A stretch of DNA of 64,000 bases from Variovorax sp. S12S4 (GTDB lineage Bacteria > Pseudomonadota > Gammaproteobacteria > Burkholderiales > Burkholderiaceae_C), in contig NZ_JALPKR020000002.1 in NCBI RefSeq assembly GCF_023195515.1, positions 2,457,001 through 2,521,000 of the forward strand. The letters are read 5' to 3'. Shown piece after piece: positions 1 to 9,999 of this stretch (position 1 is its first letter; the number at the start of each line of letters is the position of its first letter). The translations under genes were made by a program, and so were the position numbers. A model generated the notes under the pieces. The model saw only the letters and a program-made list of their open reading frames with translations. It was not told the origin of the DNA and did no database searches.

Positions 1-683
1 AGCCGCTGCGGGTTGGTCATGCCGCTGTGCAGCGACACCACCGCGTCGTCCCCGAAGCGTGCCTTGAAGCGGGCTTCGAGCTGCGGCGTGAGGTTGATCT
101 CGGGCACCATCACCAGCGCCTGCGCGCCGGCGTCGCGCGCGAGCAGGTCGGCCACGCAGCGCAGGTACACCTCGGTCTTGCCGCTGCCGGTGCTGCCAAC
201 CAGCAGGAAGGTGCCTGTCTCGGCCTCGATGCGCGCGAGGGCTGCGGTTTGCTCCGGGCTGAGCGCGATCAGGTTGGCGGCTTCGGCGGTCTCGGCCACC
301 GGCCCGGTGGTGGTCTTGCGCTTGAGGCGGCGTGCCAGTTGCGTGCCGGTCAGGTCGCGCAACTGCGGCGGCAGGGCCGCGAGCGCGATCTCGCCGATCG
401 AGCGCTGGTAGTACCGCGCGGCAAAGGCGACGAGATCGCGCCAGGCTTCGCCGAGCGGCGCGAGCGCATCGAGCGCCGCACCCACGGGCTTGAGCGCCAT
501 GTCGGGCTCGGCGCCCTCCAGCGAGCTGGGGTCGTTCCAGACCACGCCCAGCACTTCGCGCCGGCCCAGCGGCACCCGTGCCAGCGTGCCGGGGGCGAGC
601 GGCGCCGCGCTGGCGTAGCTCAGCAGATCGCCAAGCGCCGCGTGCGCCGGCGTTTGAACGGCGATGTCGAGCCGCCAAGCCAT
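1..683 (-). CDS. priA: Primosomal protein N' (PriA helicase), N-terminal part
   Basis: This is the N-terminal part of the replication-restart helicase PriA, which loads the primosome at stalled forks; the gene runs off the left edge. The reading frame shows the DNA-binding start (MAWRLDIAVQTPAHAALG), a linker, and then the helicase entry with a Walker A motif GSTGSGKTEVYL followed by a DEAH-helicase-like stretch VMVPEINLTPQ. The ATG at 683 gives a normal PriA N terminus. An in-frame TTG at 764 would add 27 residues rich in Ala, Pro and Thr, and an in-frame TAA lies just upstream of it. The gene is transcribed away from hemE-side DNA that carries DnaA-box-like sequences. Confidence 0.9.
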   Translation of the reverse strand, partial: MAWRLDIAVQTPAHAALGDLLSYASAAPLAPGTLARVPLGRREVLGVVWNDPSSLEGAEPDMALKPVGAALDALAPLGEAWRDLVAFAARYYQRSIGEIALAALPPQLRDLTGTQLARRLKRKTTTGPVAETAEAANLIALSPEQTAALARIEAETGTFLLVGSTGSGKTEVYLRCVADLLARDAGAQALVMVPEINLTPQLEARFKARFGDDAVVSLHSGMTNPQR

Positions 684-764
684 CGCGGCGGGCGTGTTCG
701 CCGGCGCTGCCGGGGTTTCCGGGGCAGGGCTGCTGGCGGTGGAAATGGGCGTCTCTGTTGGCAA

Positions 765-1136
765 GGTTTGTTAATGCGACTTTGAGCAAAATCACTTAAG
801 TCGTTGATTTTCCTGTGCTTTGAAGCTCATCCAGAGATTCTGTGGATAACTTTGTTGACAACAGGGCTCGACACGCCGCGGAGCCTTGAAAATCAAGCGT
901 CTGACTGGATTGCCCTCAAAAAAGCAAAGTTCAAATCCTATATAAATCAACCACTTACGCACGCTACTTGTTTAGGAGCAAAGAGGGGCCCGCCTCAGAT
1001 AATCTTGCGCAGTGCAGCACGTGTTTTGTGCATAAGTCGGGCCTCCTACACCGTTTTTACGCTTGACAAACGGCTGCGAACTGCTTTTCAGGGAAAACCA
1101 GTTCGCCGACGCGCGCAGGCCCGTCGGGTAACAGTT
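765..1136. other. Non-coding gap between priA and hemE with two DnaA-box-like 9-mers
   Basis: No gene is supported in these roughly 370 bases, which are clearly more A/T-rich than the surroundings. TGTGGATAA at 841-849 is the exact complement of the DnaA box TTATCCACA. TGTGCATAA at 1027-1035 is the complement of TTATGCACA, which fits TTATNCACA. The gap must hold the priA promoter, since priA reads leftwards out of it, and follows the hemE stop codon. No gene for DnaA, DnaN or GidA is nearby. Confidence 0.5.
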
Positions 1137-2243
1137 TCAACCGCGCAGCGCGCGGGATTGTGCGTGCACCGCCTGCACCAGCGCTGCCACGTGGTCCGGC
1201 GGGGTGAACTGGCTGATGCCGTGGCCCAGGTTGAAGATGTGGGTCGGCCCCTTGGCCGAGCCGGCGTGCGGCTTGCCGAAGGCCTGGAGCACCTTGGCCA
1301 CCTCGGCCTCGATCTGCGCCGGGGGCGCGAACAGCACGTTGGGGTCGATGTTGCCCTGCAGGGCCTTGGCCTTGTCGTCATTGCCTTCGCCGACCAGGCG
1401 GCGCGCGGACGCAAGGCTCACGGTCCAGTCGACGCCGAGCACTTCGCAGTCGAGCTCGCGCATGGCTTCGAGCCACAAGCCGCCGCCCTTGGTGAACACG
1501 ATGCGCGGCACGGGCTGCCCATCGGCGCCATTGCGCTTCAGGCCGGCCAGCACGCGTGCGGTGTAGGCAAGGCTGAATTCCTGGAATGCGCCATCGGCGA
1601 GCACGCCGCCCCAGCTGTCGAACACCATCACGGCCTGCGCGCCGGCGTCGATCTGCGCATTGAGGTAGGTGGCCACGGAGTCGGCGTTGACCGCGAGCAG
1701 GCGGTGCATGAGGTCGGGGCGGCTGTAGAGCATGCTCTTCACGAGCCGGTAGTCGCTGGAGCCTGCGCCCTCGACCATGTAGCAGGCGAGGGTCCAGGGG
1801 CTGCCCGAAAAGCCGATGAGGGGCACGCGGCCATCGAGGGCCTTGCGGATCGACGCCACGGCATCGAACACGTAGCGCAGCTTGGCCATGTCGGGCACTT
1901 CAAGCGCGGCAACGGCGGCCTCGTCGCGCACAGGCCGTGCAAAGCGCGGGCCTTCGCCGGCCTCGAACGAAAGGCCAAGGCCCATGGCGTCGGGCACGGT
2001 GAGGATGTCGGAGAAAAGAATGGCGGCATCGAGCGGATAGCGCTCGAGCGGCTGCAGGGTGACTTCGGTGGCGTAGTCGGTGTTGGTCGCCAGCCCCATG
2101 AAGCTGCCGGCCTTGGCGCGGGTGGCCACGTACTCGGGCAGGTAGCGACCGGCCTGGCGCATGAGCCAGACGGGGGTATGGTCAGTGGCCTGGCGCCAGC
2201 AGGCCCGCAGGAAAGTGTCGTTTTGCAATGGGGCGAAAGGCAT
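1137..2243 (-). CDS. hemE: Uroporphyrinogen decarboxylase
   Basis: HemE removes the four acetate carboxyl groups of uroporphyrinogen III to give coproporphyrinogen III in cytoplasmic haem synthesis. The 368-residue product has the usual family length. It shows the N-terminal signature [15 protein letters not shown] near residues 19-33, the second signature [16 protein letters not shown] near residues 145-160, and a C-terminal [12 protein letters not shown]. The ATG at 2243 ([11 protein letters not shown]) is the family start; the frame stays open further upstream only because of the GC-rich repeat. It sits beside priA, an arrangement I believe is common in this family. Confidence 0.97.
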   Translation of the reverse strand: MPFAPLQNDTFLRACWRQATDHTPVWLMRQAGRYLPEYVATRAKAGSFMGLATNTDYATEVTLQPLERYPLDAAILFSDILTVPDAMGLGLSFEAGEGPRFARPVRDEAAVAALEVPDMAKLRYVFDAVASIRKALDGRVPLIGFSGSPWTLACYMVEGAGSSDYRLVKSMLYSRPDLMHRLLAVNADSVATYLNAQIDAGAQAVMVFDSWGGVLADGAFQEFSLAYTARVLAGLKRNGADGQPVPRIVFTKGGGLWLEAMRELDCEVLGVDWTVSLASARRLVGEGNDDKAKALQGNIDPNVLFAPPAQIEAEVAKVLQAFGKPHAGSAKGPTHIFNLGHGISQFTPPDHVAALVQAVHAQSRALRG

Positions 2244-2311
2244 TGCCCGATTGTCGCAGGGGAGGGGACTTTGCTTTTGCTGCTTGTGGGGGCTGTTTGT
2301 TCGGGGCTGCT

Positions 2312-2568
2312 GTTCAGGGCGCGTGCACAGGCCACCGGGTACTCCCCTCCGCGAATGTCCCCCGCCTTCGGCTCCTCCTTTATTTCGCTGCGGGGAGCAC
2401 CCGATGCCCTGTGCACACCGGGCGCTGCGATTGTTCCGCTCGATCAACCACCGCTCTGTGCAACGCTCACGTCGATGGGGTGCCTTGCGCAGCGAAATAA
2501 AGGAGGAGGCCGCAGGCCGGGGGACATTCGCGGAGCAAGGTACCCCGTCGGCGGTGCGCGCCCTGAAC
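2312..2568. repeat. Long imperfect palindromic repeat, family A, copy 1
   Basis: The element begins and ends with a perfect 12-base inverted repeat (GTTCAGGGCGCG at 2312, CGCGCCCTGAAC ending at 2568). The left arm contains TCCGCGAATGTCCCCC and CCTCCTTTATTTCGCTGCG; the right arm carries the complements CGCAGCGAAATAAAGGAGG and GGGGGACATTCGCGGA. A second copy in the opposite orientation lies at 13748-14010 and shares even the unpaired core. It fills most of the 2244-2590 gap between hemE and the transporter gene. Open frames inside it are by-products of its GC bias. It resembles a non-autonomous, MITE-like or REP-like intergenic element; no transposase is present. Confidence 0.85.
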
Positions 2569-2590
2569 CGACAAGCGCAAGAACCAGAAT

Positions 2591-3961
2591 TCAGACCACC
2601 GGCACCCGCACCGAATCCGCAGGATTCACCTGGCGCCGATACAGCAACAACGTGGCGACCAGCCCGCAGACGGCCGCCGCGGTCATCCACAAACCCGGTG
2701 CGCCCTTGTCGCCCGTCATCTCGATCAGGCCCGTGGCAATGGCCGGCGTGAATCCGCCGAACAGCGCGGTGGCCAGGCTGTAGGCCAGCGAGAAGCCGGC
2801 GGTTCGCACGTTGACCGGCATCACCTCGGTGAGCGCCACCACCATCGCGCCGTTGTAGCTCGCGTAGAGGAACGACAGCCACAGTTCCACTTCGAGCATG
2901 CGCGCGAAGCTCGGCGCGCCTACCAGCCACTTGAGCGAGGGGTACGCGGTCAGGATGGTCAGCGCCGTGAACAGGATCAATAGCGGCTTGCGGCCCACGC
3001 GGTCCGAGAGCGCGCCCATGATCGGCAGCCAGATGAAGTTGGAGATGGCCACGCACAGCGTGACGACCAGCGCATCGGTCGTGCTCAGGTGCAGCACCGA
3101 CTTGCCAAAGGTCGGCGTATAGACCGTGATCAGGTAGAACGACACCGTGGTCATCGACACCAGCATCATTCCCGCGACCACCAGGCCCCAGTTGGCGATC
3201 ATCGACTGGAAGATTTCGCGCGCATCTGGGCGGTGCTTGCGTGCCATGAACTCCTCGGTCTCTTGCAGCGAGCGGCGAATGACGAACAGCACCGGCACGA
3301 TCAGGCAGCCGACGAAGAACGGAATGCGCCAGTAGAAGTCGCCGATTTGCTGCGAGGTGAAGGTCACATTCAGCCAATAGCCGAGCGCTGCCGCCACGAT
3401 GATTGCCACCTGCTGGCTGGCCGACTGCCAGCTCACGTAAAAGCCCTTGCGCCCCGGCGTTGCCATTTCTGACAGGTAGACCGAGACACCGCCCAGCTCC
3501 ACGCCGGCCGAGAAGCCCTGCAGCAGCCGGCCGACCAGCACCAGCAGCGGCGCCGCGAAGCCGATGGTCGCGTAGGCCGGCACGCAGGCGATGAGCAGGG
3601 TGCCCAGCGCCATCAGCGCGAGCGTGACGATCAGGCCCTTGCGGCGGCCGACGCGGTCGACGTAGGCGCCAAGAAAAATCGCGCCCAGCGGCCGCATCAG
3701 GAAGCCCGCGCCGAAGGTCATGAAGGTCAGCATCAGCGATGCGAACTCGTCGCCCGCCGGGAAGAAGGCCTTCGAGATCTGCGTGGCGTAGAAGCCGAAC
3801 AGGAAGAAGTCGAACATCTCCATGAAATTGCCGCCCGTCACGCGCAGGACGGTGGCGAATTTCGAGGAGGAGGAGGACGTCGAAGCAGCGGCGGCGGCGG
3901 CGGTGCCTGGAGCGGCGCGGGCGGCCGGGCCCGGTTGCGCGGCGGTGTGCGCAGGATTCAT
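2591..3961 (-). CDS. MFS transporter, metabolite:H+ symporter type (citrate/tricarballylate-like)
   Basis: This 456-residue inner-membrane protein belongs to the major facilitator superfamily. After a low-complexity Ala/Ser N terminus of about 33 residues comes [15 protein letters not shown], typical of the metabolite:H+ symporter branch that includes citrate and tricarballylate carriers. The inter-helix motif DRVGRRKG, repeated as DRVGRKP in the second half, and about twelve hydrophobic segments are visible. No neighbouring catabolic gene fixes the substrate. An organic acid is the best guess from family membership. Confidence 0.85.
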   Translation of the reverse strand: MNPAHTAAQPGPAARAAPGTAAAAAASTSSSSSKFATVLRVTGGNFMEMFDFFLFGFYATQISKAFFPAGDEFASLMLTFMTFGAGFLMRPLGAIFLGAYVDRVGRRKGLIVTLALMALGTLLIACVPAYATIGFAAPLLVLVGRLLQGFSAGVELGGVSVYLSEMATPGRKGFYVSWQSASQQVAIIVAAALGYWLNVTFTSQQIGDFYWRIPFFVGCLIVPVLFVIRRSLQETEEFMARKHRPDAREIFQSMIANWGLVVAGMMLVSMTTVSFYLITVYTPTFGKSVLHLSTTDALVVTLCVAISNFIWLPIMGALSDRVGRKPLLILFTALTILTAYPSLKWLVGAPSFARMLEVELWLSFLYASYNGAMVVALTEVMPVNVRTAGFSLAYSLATALFGGFTPAIATGLIEMTGDKGAPGLWMTAAAVCGLVATLLLYRRQVNPADSVRVPVV

Positions 3962-4075
3962 TTCGTTGTCCCCTTGGGCGAAGTAGTTCGCCCAAGGGTA
4001 GGCCGGGGTTCCCGACCGCTGCCTGACCAGTGCGGTCAGGTACCTGTCACTGCCGGCTTTTACTTCAGGTCTTTT

Positions 4076-4768
4076 TCAGGTCTTGTATTTGACCGAGCAG
4101 CCGTACGGCCGCGTCGAGGCTGCCGAGATCGGCTTGCCGCCGAAAGCTTCGCCGAGCGCCTGGTTCACGTAGTTGGTCGCGCTCTTGATGTCGTCGGGCC
4201 GGGCCGAGGCAATGCTGTCGATGCCGCCCGCGTACACCAGCACGCCCTTGGGGTCGATGATGAAGATGTGCGGCGTGGTGCGCGCGCCGTAGGCCTGGCC
4301 GATCACGCCGTCTTCGTCCATCAGCACCGCGGTGGGCGCGGCCTTTTGCGACTTCATCCATGCGTCGAGCGCGGCGGGCTGCAGGTAGTCGCTGGCTGCG
4401 CGCTCGGTGGAGTTGACCGACAGCCACACCACGCCCTTGGCCGTGGCCGACTTTTGCGTGGCGGGCATGTTGCCGCTGTTGTAGTGCTTGCGCACGAACG
4501 GGCAGCCCGGGTTGGTCCACTCGAGCACCACGAACTTGCCGGCAAAGTCGGAGAGCTTGTGCTTGGCGCCGCTGGTGTCCACGGCAACGAAATCGGGCGC
4601 CTGCTGGCCCACGGCAGGCGCTGCAAAGGCGTTGTTGCCCATCAGGAAGGTGGCGCCGAGCGCCACGGCCGCGGCCACGACGGCGCGGCGCGAGGCGCGG
4701 GTGAGGGCGGCGCGGGCGTGGCGCGCGGCACGAATGGAACGCGAGTCGGACGATGGCGAAAGTGACAT
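4076..4768 (-). CDS. Secreted thioredoxin-fold (redoxin/AhpC-TSA-like) protein
   Basis: The 230-residue product starts with an Arg-rich n-region (RASRRAV), a hydrophobic core and a likely cleavage site at AFA-AP near residue 50, so it is probably exported. The mature part is a redoxin fold (VGQQAPDFVAVDTSG). At the usual CxxC site there is a single cysteine in NPGCPFVRKHY, and another cysteine lies near the C terminus (YGCSVKYK). This resembles a peroxiredoxin-type peroxidatic/resolving pair more than a thioredoxin. It lies just downstream of dsbD, which could supply reductant (inference). The ATG at 4768 was chosen because it directly precedes the signal peptide. Confidence 0.75.
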   Translation of the reverse strand: MSLSPSSDSRSIRAARHARAALTRASRRAVVAAAVALGATFLMGNNAFAAPAVGQQAPDFVAVDTSGAKHKLSDFAGKFVVLEWTNPGCPFVRKHYNSGNMPATQKSATAKGVVWLSVNSTERAASDYLQPAALDAWMKSQKAAPTAVLMDEDGVIGQAYGARTTPHIFIIDPKGVLVYAGGIDSIASARPDDIKSATNYVNQALGEAFGGKPISAASTRPYGCSVKYKT

Positions 4769-4861
4769 GGCCAGCTTGAACTCCAAATAAAAAAACAAAC
4801 AACGGCGACAGCTTAGGCCGCTTTTCTCAAGTGCATGTGACAACCCATGTCACGCCGGGGG

Positions 4862-7088
4862 TCAAAGCGCGGCCAGCGCTGCGCGAACCTCGTCCTTGCC
4901 CAGGATTTCGGTCAGTACGACCGGCGGCTTGCCGGGCGCCTGCAGCACATACAGCGGCACGCCGCTGCGCCCGAGCGAGGTCAGCGCCGCGGTAATTGCG
5001 GGGTCGCGGCGCGTCCAGTCGGCGCGCAGCATCGCGACCTTCTTGCCGTCGAAGTCGGCCAGCACCTCGGCATCGGCCAGCGTGGCTTTCTTGTTGTACT
5101 GGCAGGTCACGCACCAAGCGGCCGTGAAGTCGATGAACACCGGCTGCCCCGCGCCCGTGAGCTCGGCTACGCGTTCGGCCGACCAGGGCTGCCAGCGCTG
5201 GCCGGTGCTCATTGGAGGAGGACGCGAGCTTGGCCGGCTCCACCGTCTGCAGCACGTTGCGCCCGATGGCCGCGGTGAGCACCGCGGTAAAGGCGACCAG
5301 CACCGTGGCAATGACCAGCCGCGTGCGGCCGCGCAGCGTCAGCGCCCAGACGATGGCGGCCATGCACACCAGCAGCGCGAGCAGCGTGCCCGCGCCGTCG
5401 ATGCCGCTTTGCTGCCCCAGCACCCAGACCAGCCACGCCACGGTCGCGAACATCGGAAACGCCAGCAGCCGGCGCAGCGTGTTCATCCACGGTCCGGGCT
5501 TGGGCAGCAGCCGCGCAATGGCCGGAACGAAGCCCGCCACCAGGTAGGGCAGCGCCAGCCCGAGGCCCAACGCCGCGAACAGCAGCAGGGCCTGCGCGGC
5601 GGGGAGGCCGATGGCAAAGCCGAGCGAAACGCCCATGAACGGCGCGGTGCAGGGCGAAGCGATCACCACCGCCAGCACGCCGGAAAGAAAGTCGTTGGCG
5701 ATCGGGTGCTTGGCCTGGGCGGAACACACCGACAGCGGTGCCGCGCGGCCGAACTCGAAAACGCCCGCAAGGTTGAGGCCGATGAGCGTGAACAGCGCCG
5801 CCAGCGCCGCCACCACGGCCGGCGATTGCAGCTGGAAGCCCCAGCCGAGCTGGGCCCCCGCCGCGCGCAGCGCGAGCATGGCGCCGCCCAGCGCGAGAAA
5901 CGAGAGCATCACGCCGCCCGTGTAGGCCAGGCCCGCCGTGCGGTGGGCGCTGCGGTTGCCCGCCTGCCGCGCGAAGCCCAGCACCTTGATGGCCAGGATG
6001 GGAAACACGCAGGGCATGAGGTTGAGCAGCAGGCCGCCGAGCACGGCGCCCAGCAGCGCGACGACAAAAGTGCCGGCGGGCTGGGCCGGCAAGTCCGCGG
6101 GCGGCGCGGGGGCGGCAGCCGCATTCGCCGCATTGGCGGCAAGCGCGGCCTGCAGCGCGGGCGAAACCTCGGCGCGCGGCGCGGTGGTCGGCCAAGTGCC
6201 GCTGACCGGCGCCTCGGTACGCCAGGCCACCGGCTGGCCGGGCTGCCGGTCGCCTTCGGCCAGCGTCACCACCAGCGGCAAGGTGGTGGGGCTGGCGCTG
6301 CGCTGGTCGGCCAGCGGCAAGGTGGCGGTCCAGGTGCCGCCCTGCCAGCTTTGCGTCCAGTCCTTGCCCGAGACCGCCGCGGTGCGGATCAGTTCGGGCG
6401 TTTCGGGGAAGAAGCCAAGGGTCTTGCCCTGCGCGGCCGCGGGCAGGTCTTCGAGCCGCACCTGCAGGTTGTTGCCGCTGACTTCCACGGTGCCCGGCTT
6501 GTCGAGCGGCTGCGGCTGTGCGGCCTGGGCCGCGTCGAACTCGGCCTTGTGCAGCGCGGTCGAGCCCTGCAGCGGCAGGGCCAGCGTGAACTCGCCTTCC
6601 TCGGGAATGCATTCCTTGCGGCACACCAGCCATGTGGCCTTCAGGCGGATGTCGAGGCCCGAGGCGCCTGTGCCCAGCGCCAGCGGCGGCTTGAAATTGC
6701 TCGACACCTCGAGCGGCACCGGCAGCAGCACCGTGCCCTCGTAGCCGTAGTTGGCCAGGTTGCCGATCGGGATCTTCTTCGGCACCGGCCAGGCGATCTC
6801 GCCGGCGGCGACGCCCGCCGGGAGCGTCCAGTTCAACTCGGTCGGCAAGCCGGAATCGCCGGCGTTCTTCCAGTAGGTGTGCCACTCGGGCTGATGGGTG
6901 ATCTGCAGCCCGACCCAGACCGGTGCGCCCGGGGACACGCCGTTGGGCGCATGCGCGACCAGTTCGGCGCGCACGTGGGGGGTGGTGACGACAGCACCTG
7001 GCTTGGAGGCCAATTGCGCTGCGGCCGGCATGCAGGCTGCGGCGGTTGCTACCAGAAACGTAGCTAAATGAAAGCGGGAGAGGATCAT
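4862..7088 (-). CDS. dsbD: Thiol:disulfide interchange protein DsbD, interrupted by a frame change
   Basis: DsbD carries electrons from cytoplasmic thioredoxin across the inner membrane to periplasmic thiol proteins. All three parts are present: a signal peptide and N-terminal periplasmic domain with the pair CRKEC, a multi-helix membrane domain with the cysteine motifs LMPCVFPILAIK and ASPCTAPFMG, and a C-terminal thioredoxin domain with WCVTC. The last domain is out of frame with the first two. The frame must skip one base near 5212-5225, around a TCCTCCTCC stretch. As written, translation leaves the frame after the membrane domain. The rebuilt protein is about 742 residues, normal for DsbD. 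This is either a sequencing error or a true inactivating insertion. Confidence 0.88.
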
Positions 7089-7140
7089 GCCGATCAGTCG
7101 GAGCGGGCGGGCGGTGCGAAGTTCCGGGCAGTATGGGCGC

Positions 7141-7890
7141 TCAAGCGGCCCAGCCCAGCACCACGCGGCGGCTGTTGGCGCTCTTTTTCTCGATCTTGGT
7201 GACCATCACCGCGCCAATCTCGGCAGTGTTTGCAACATGCGTGCCGCCGCAAGGCTGAAAGTCGATCTGCGCCTCGCCCTCACCGCCGATGCGAATGGTG
7301 CGCACCGTGCCCGTGCCGCGCGGCGGCTGCACGCTCATGCTCTTCACCAGCGCCGGGTTGGCGTCGAGCTCTTCGTCGGTGATGGCGCCCACGGTCAGCG
7401 GATGGGCCGCTCGCACCAGCCGCGCGAGGCCGGCGGTCAGCGCTTCCTTGTCGAGCGGGTCGGTCATGTGGAAGTCGATGCGCGCGTAGTCGGGCGTGAT
7501 CGAGCAGCCGTTCACGGGCACCGGCACCAGGTGGCACAGCAGGTGGCTGGCGGTGTGAAAGCGCATCAGCCGGTGGCGGCGCTCCCAGTCGAGGCGCGCG
7601 GTGACTGTATCGCCCGGCTTCAAGGCAGCCAGCAGTTCGGCCTGTTCGGGCGCGGGCACGTGAACGAATTCGCTGGTGGCCTGGCCTTCTTCATTCTTGG
7701 CCTTGCGGGTGTCGGCGATGACGACTTCCCGGCCGTCCGCCAGCGCCAGCACGCCCGCGTCGCCGGCCTGTCCGCCGCCGAGCGGATAGAACACGGTACG
7801 GTCCAGCACGATGCCGGAGTCGTCGATGCGCAGGATGCGGGCTTCGCAGGCGCGCAGGTACGCGTCGGCGCGGAACAGGTCGTCGGTCAT
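7141..7890 (-). CDS. Alanyl-tRNA editing protein (AlaX-like)
   Basis: This 249-residue, free-standing relative of the AlaRS editing domain probably hydrolyses mischarged Ser- or Gly-tRNA(Ala). The zinc-site motifs are both present: HTASH in RFHTASHLL and CGGTH in FQPCGGTHVAN. The N-terminal part (FYPLGGGQAGDAG) matches the AlaRS-like beta-barrel. The ATG at 7890 (MTDDLFRADAYL) is the only start that gives a normal N terminus. It lies 52 bases upstream of dsbD on the same strand and may share its transcript. Confidence 0.9.
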   Translation of the reverse strand: MTDDLFRADAYLRACEARILRIDDSGIVLDRTVFYPLGGGQAGDAGVLALADGREVVIADTRKAKNEEGQATSEFVHVPAPEQAELLAALKPGDTVTARLDWERRHRLMRFHTASHLLCHLVPVPVNGCSITPDYARIDFHMTDPLDKEALTAGLARLVRAAHPLTVGAITDEELDANPALVKSMSVQPPRGTGTVRTIRIGGEGEAQIDFQPCGGTHVANTAEIGAVMVTKIEKKSANSRRVVLGWAA

Positions 7891-8027
7891 GCGGCGATGG
7901 TAGCGGCGATGCGTGAATGAGGTGCGCCCACGCCAAAAAGCGCCCATGACCGACAGTCCCCGCGGGTGCCGTCCGCATGATCTGTCCGGATGCGGCCTGG
8001 TTGCCGCAAACAACCAAGGAGAGCGAA

Positions 8028-9390
8028 TGAAGGTCCCTGGCATCGCCGTTTCCTCGCTGGCCTCCAAGGCCACTGTGACCGCAGCAGTCGCCGCCGCGCT
8101 GGCGCTGGCCGGCTGCGGTGAAACCGCCAAGGTGGCGCCCGAAGCCACCGTCGGGCCGCGCCCGCAGTTGGCCGAGCCCAACAAGACGCTGATTCCCACC
8201 GTCAACGTGGCCACCGCCGTGGGCTGGGCCGATGCCGCCGCCCCGAAGCCCGCCACGGGCTTGCGCGTGCAGGCGCTGGCGCGCGGGCTGGACCATCCGC
8301 GCTGGGTGTACACCCTGCCCAACGGCGACGTGCTGGTGGCCGAAAGCAACAAGCCCCCAAACCGGAAGGCGCCGACAGCAACAGCGGCCCCATGGGCAAG
8401 ATCCGCAAATGGGTCATGGACAAGGTCATGAGCCGTGCCGGTGCCGGCGTGCCCAGCCCCAACCGCATCACGCTGCTGCGCGATGCCGACGGAGACGGCG
8501 CCGCCGAAGTGAAGCAGGTGTTCCTGTCGAACCTGAGCTCGCCGTTCGGCATGGCGCTGGTCGGCAATGAGCTTTTCATTGCCAACGCCGATGCGCTGGT
8601 CAAGGTGCCGTACACCGAAGGCCAGACCGCGGCGAGCGCTGCGCCCACAGTGGTGACGCCGCTGCCCGCGGGCATCAACCACCACTGGACCAAGAACGTG
8701 ATTGCCAATGCGGAGGGCACCAAGCTCTACGTGACCGTGGGCTCCAACAGCAACATCGGCGAGAACGGGCTGGCGGCCGAAGAAGGGCGTGCCGCCATCT
8801 GGGAGGTGGACGTGAAAAGCGGCGAGAAGCGCCTGTTTGCGAGCGGCCTGCGCAACCCCAACGGCCTGGCCTGGCACCCGGAGACCAAGGAGCTCTGGAC
8901 CGTGGTCAACGAGCGCGACGAGATCGGCAGCGACCTGGTGCCCGACTACCTTACCTCGGTGAAGGACGGCGCCTTCTACGGCTGGCCCTGGAGCTATTTC
9001 GGCAACCATGTGGATGCGCGCGTCACGCCGCCGAACCCGCAGATGGTCGCCAAGGCCGTCGCGCCCGACTACGCCCTGGGCTCCCATGTCGCGCCGCTCG
9101 GCCTGGTCTTTTCGGACGGCCGCGGCATGCCGCCGCAATTTGCGAGCGGTGCCTTCATCGGCGAGCACGGCTCGTGGAACCGCAAGCCGAAGTCGGGCTA
9201 CAAGGTGGTGTTCGTGCCCTTCACCGGCGGCAAGCCGAGCGGGCCTCCGGTCGATGTGCTGACCGGTTTTCTCTCGGCGGACGAAAAGGCGCAAGGCCGG
9301 CCCGTGGGCGTGGCGCTCGACAAGAGTGGCGCCCTGCTGGTGGCCGACGATGTGGGCAACGTGGTCTGGCGCGTGTCGGCCGCGAAGTAG
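8028..9390 (+). CDS. PQQ-type sugar dehydrogenase (glucose/sorbosone dehydrogenase family) lipoprotein, frame interrupted
   Basis: The product looks like a periplasmic, lipid-anchored six-bladed beta-propeller dehydrogenase of the glucose/sorbosone dehydrogenase family. It has a signal peptide with a lipobox (LALAGC) and the family stretches [66 protein letters not shown] and [19 protein letters not shown]. The first 110 or so codons and the rest lie in different frames. Adding one C to the C5 run at 8354-8358 restores a continuous protein of about 454 residues. The start at 8028 follows AAGGAGAGCGA, a strong ribosome binding site. It is divergent from the AlaX gene. Confidence 0.88.
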
Positions 9391-9409
9391 CGGCCGGCGC
9401 CGTTCGTGC

Positions 9410-9985
9410 TCATCGGCGTTGCTGCGGCGGCCGGCCGATGCGGTAGAGCCGGTGCCGGCGCAGCGCATGCCCCTCGGGCAGCGCAGGGTGGTCGAAGGCG
9501 CCGGCCACGTCTTCATGCATGCCGATGCGCTCCATCACTGCGGCCGACCGAAGGTTGCCGACGGCGGTGAATGCCACGATCTCGTCGAAGCCGAGCCGTT
9601 CGAAACCGATCTGCAGCGCGCCGCGCGCAGCCTCGCTCGCAAACCCCTGGCGCCACCACTTTCTGCCGAAGCGCCAGCCGATCTCCACGCAGGGTGAGAA
9701 GGGCAGCGCCGCCAGCGGCACGTTCAGGCCCGTGAAGCCGGCGAATTCGCCCGAGTCCTTGTGCTCGACGGCCCAGAAGCCCCAGCCGTTCTCGTCGATG
9801 CGAGCCTGGAGGCGCTCGGCCAGTGCATCGCTGTCGGCCCGCGTGGGAAGCGGCAGCAGAAATGCCATGACTTCCGGGTCGGACGCGAGCGCGGCAAAGG
9901 GCGCGAGATCGCTCTCGCGCCACTGCCGCAGCCGAAGGCGCGGGGTTTCGAATTCGATCAGGGGCGGGGTCATGCTGTCGGCCAT
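9410..9985 (-). CDS. GNAT-family N-acetyltransferase (RimJ/RimL-like)
   Basis: A 191-residue acetyltransferase of the Acetyltransf_3 type, the branch that includes the ribosomal-protein acetyltransferases RimJ and RimL. It shows the N-terminal ETPRLRLRQWRESDLAPF and the later RFGRKWWRQGFASEAARGAL and FTAVGNLRSAAVMERIGM, which match the acetyl-CoA binding region. The true substrate cannot be told. The start may be the ATG at 9985 or the second one at 9973. It lies 14 bases downstream of the oxidoreductase gene at 10000-11010 and is likely co-transcribed with it. Confidence 0.85.
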   Translation of the reverse strand: MADSMTPPLIEFETPRLRLRQWRESDLAPFAALASDPEVMAFLLPLPTRADSDALAERLQARIDENGWGFWAVEHKDSGEFAGFTGLNVPLAALPFSPCVEIGWRFGRKWWRQGFASEAARGALQIGFERLGFDEIVAFTAVGNLRSAAVMERIGMHEDVAGAFDHPALPEGHALRRHRLYRIGRPPQQRR

Positions 9986-9999
9986 GCGGCCGATTGTGC

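Noticed and set aside
765..1136. Chromosomal origin of replication
   Set aside because: There are only two DnaA-box-like 9-mers and no dnaA, dnaN, rpmH or gidA nearby, so a regulatory role is more likely.
1137..3995. A 952-codon minus-strand frame joining hemE with upstream sequence
   Set aside because: Only the last 368 codons are HemE. The rest is a shadow of the transporter gene and the palindromic repeat, with the usual high Arg/Ala composition of an antisense frame.
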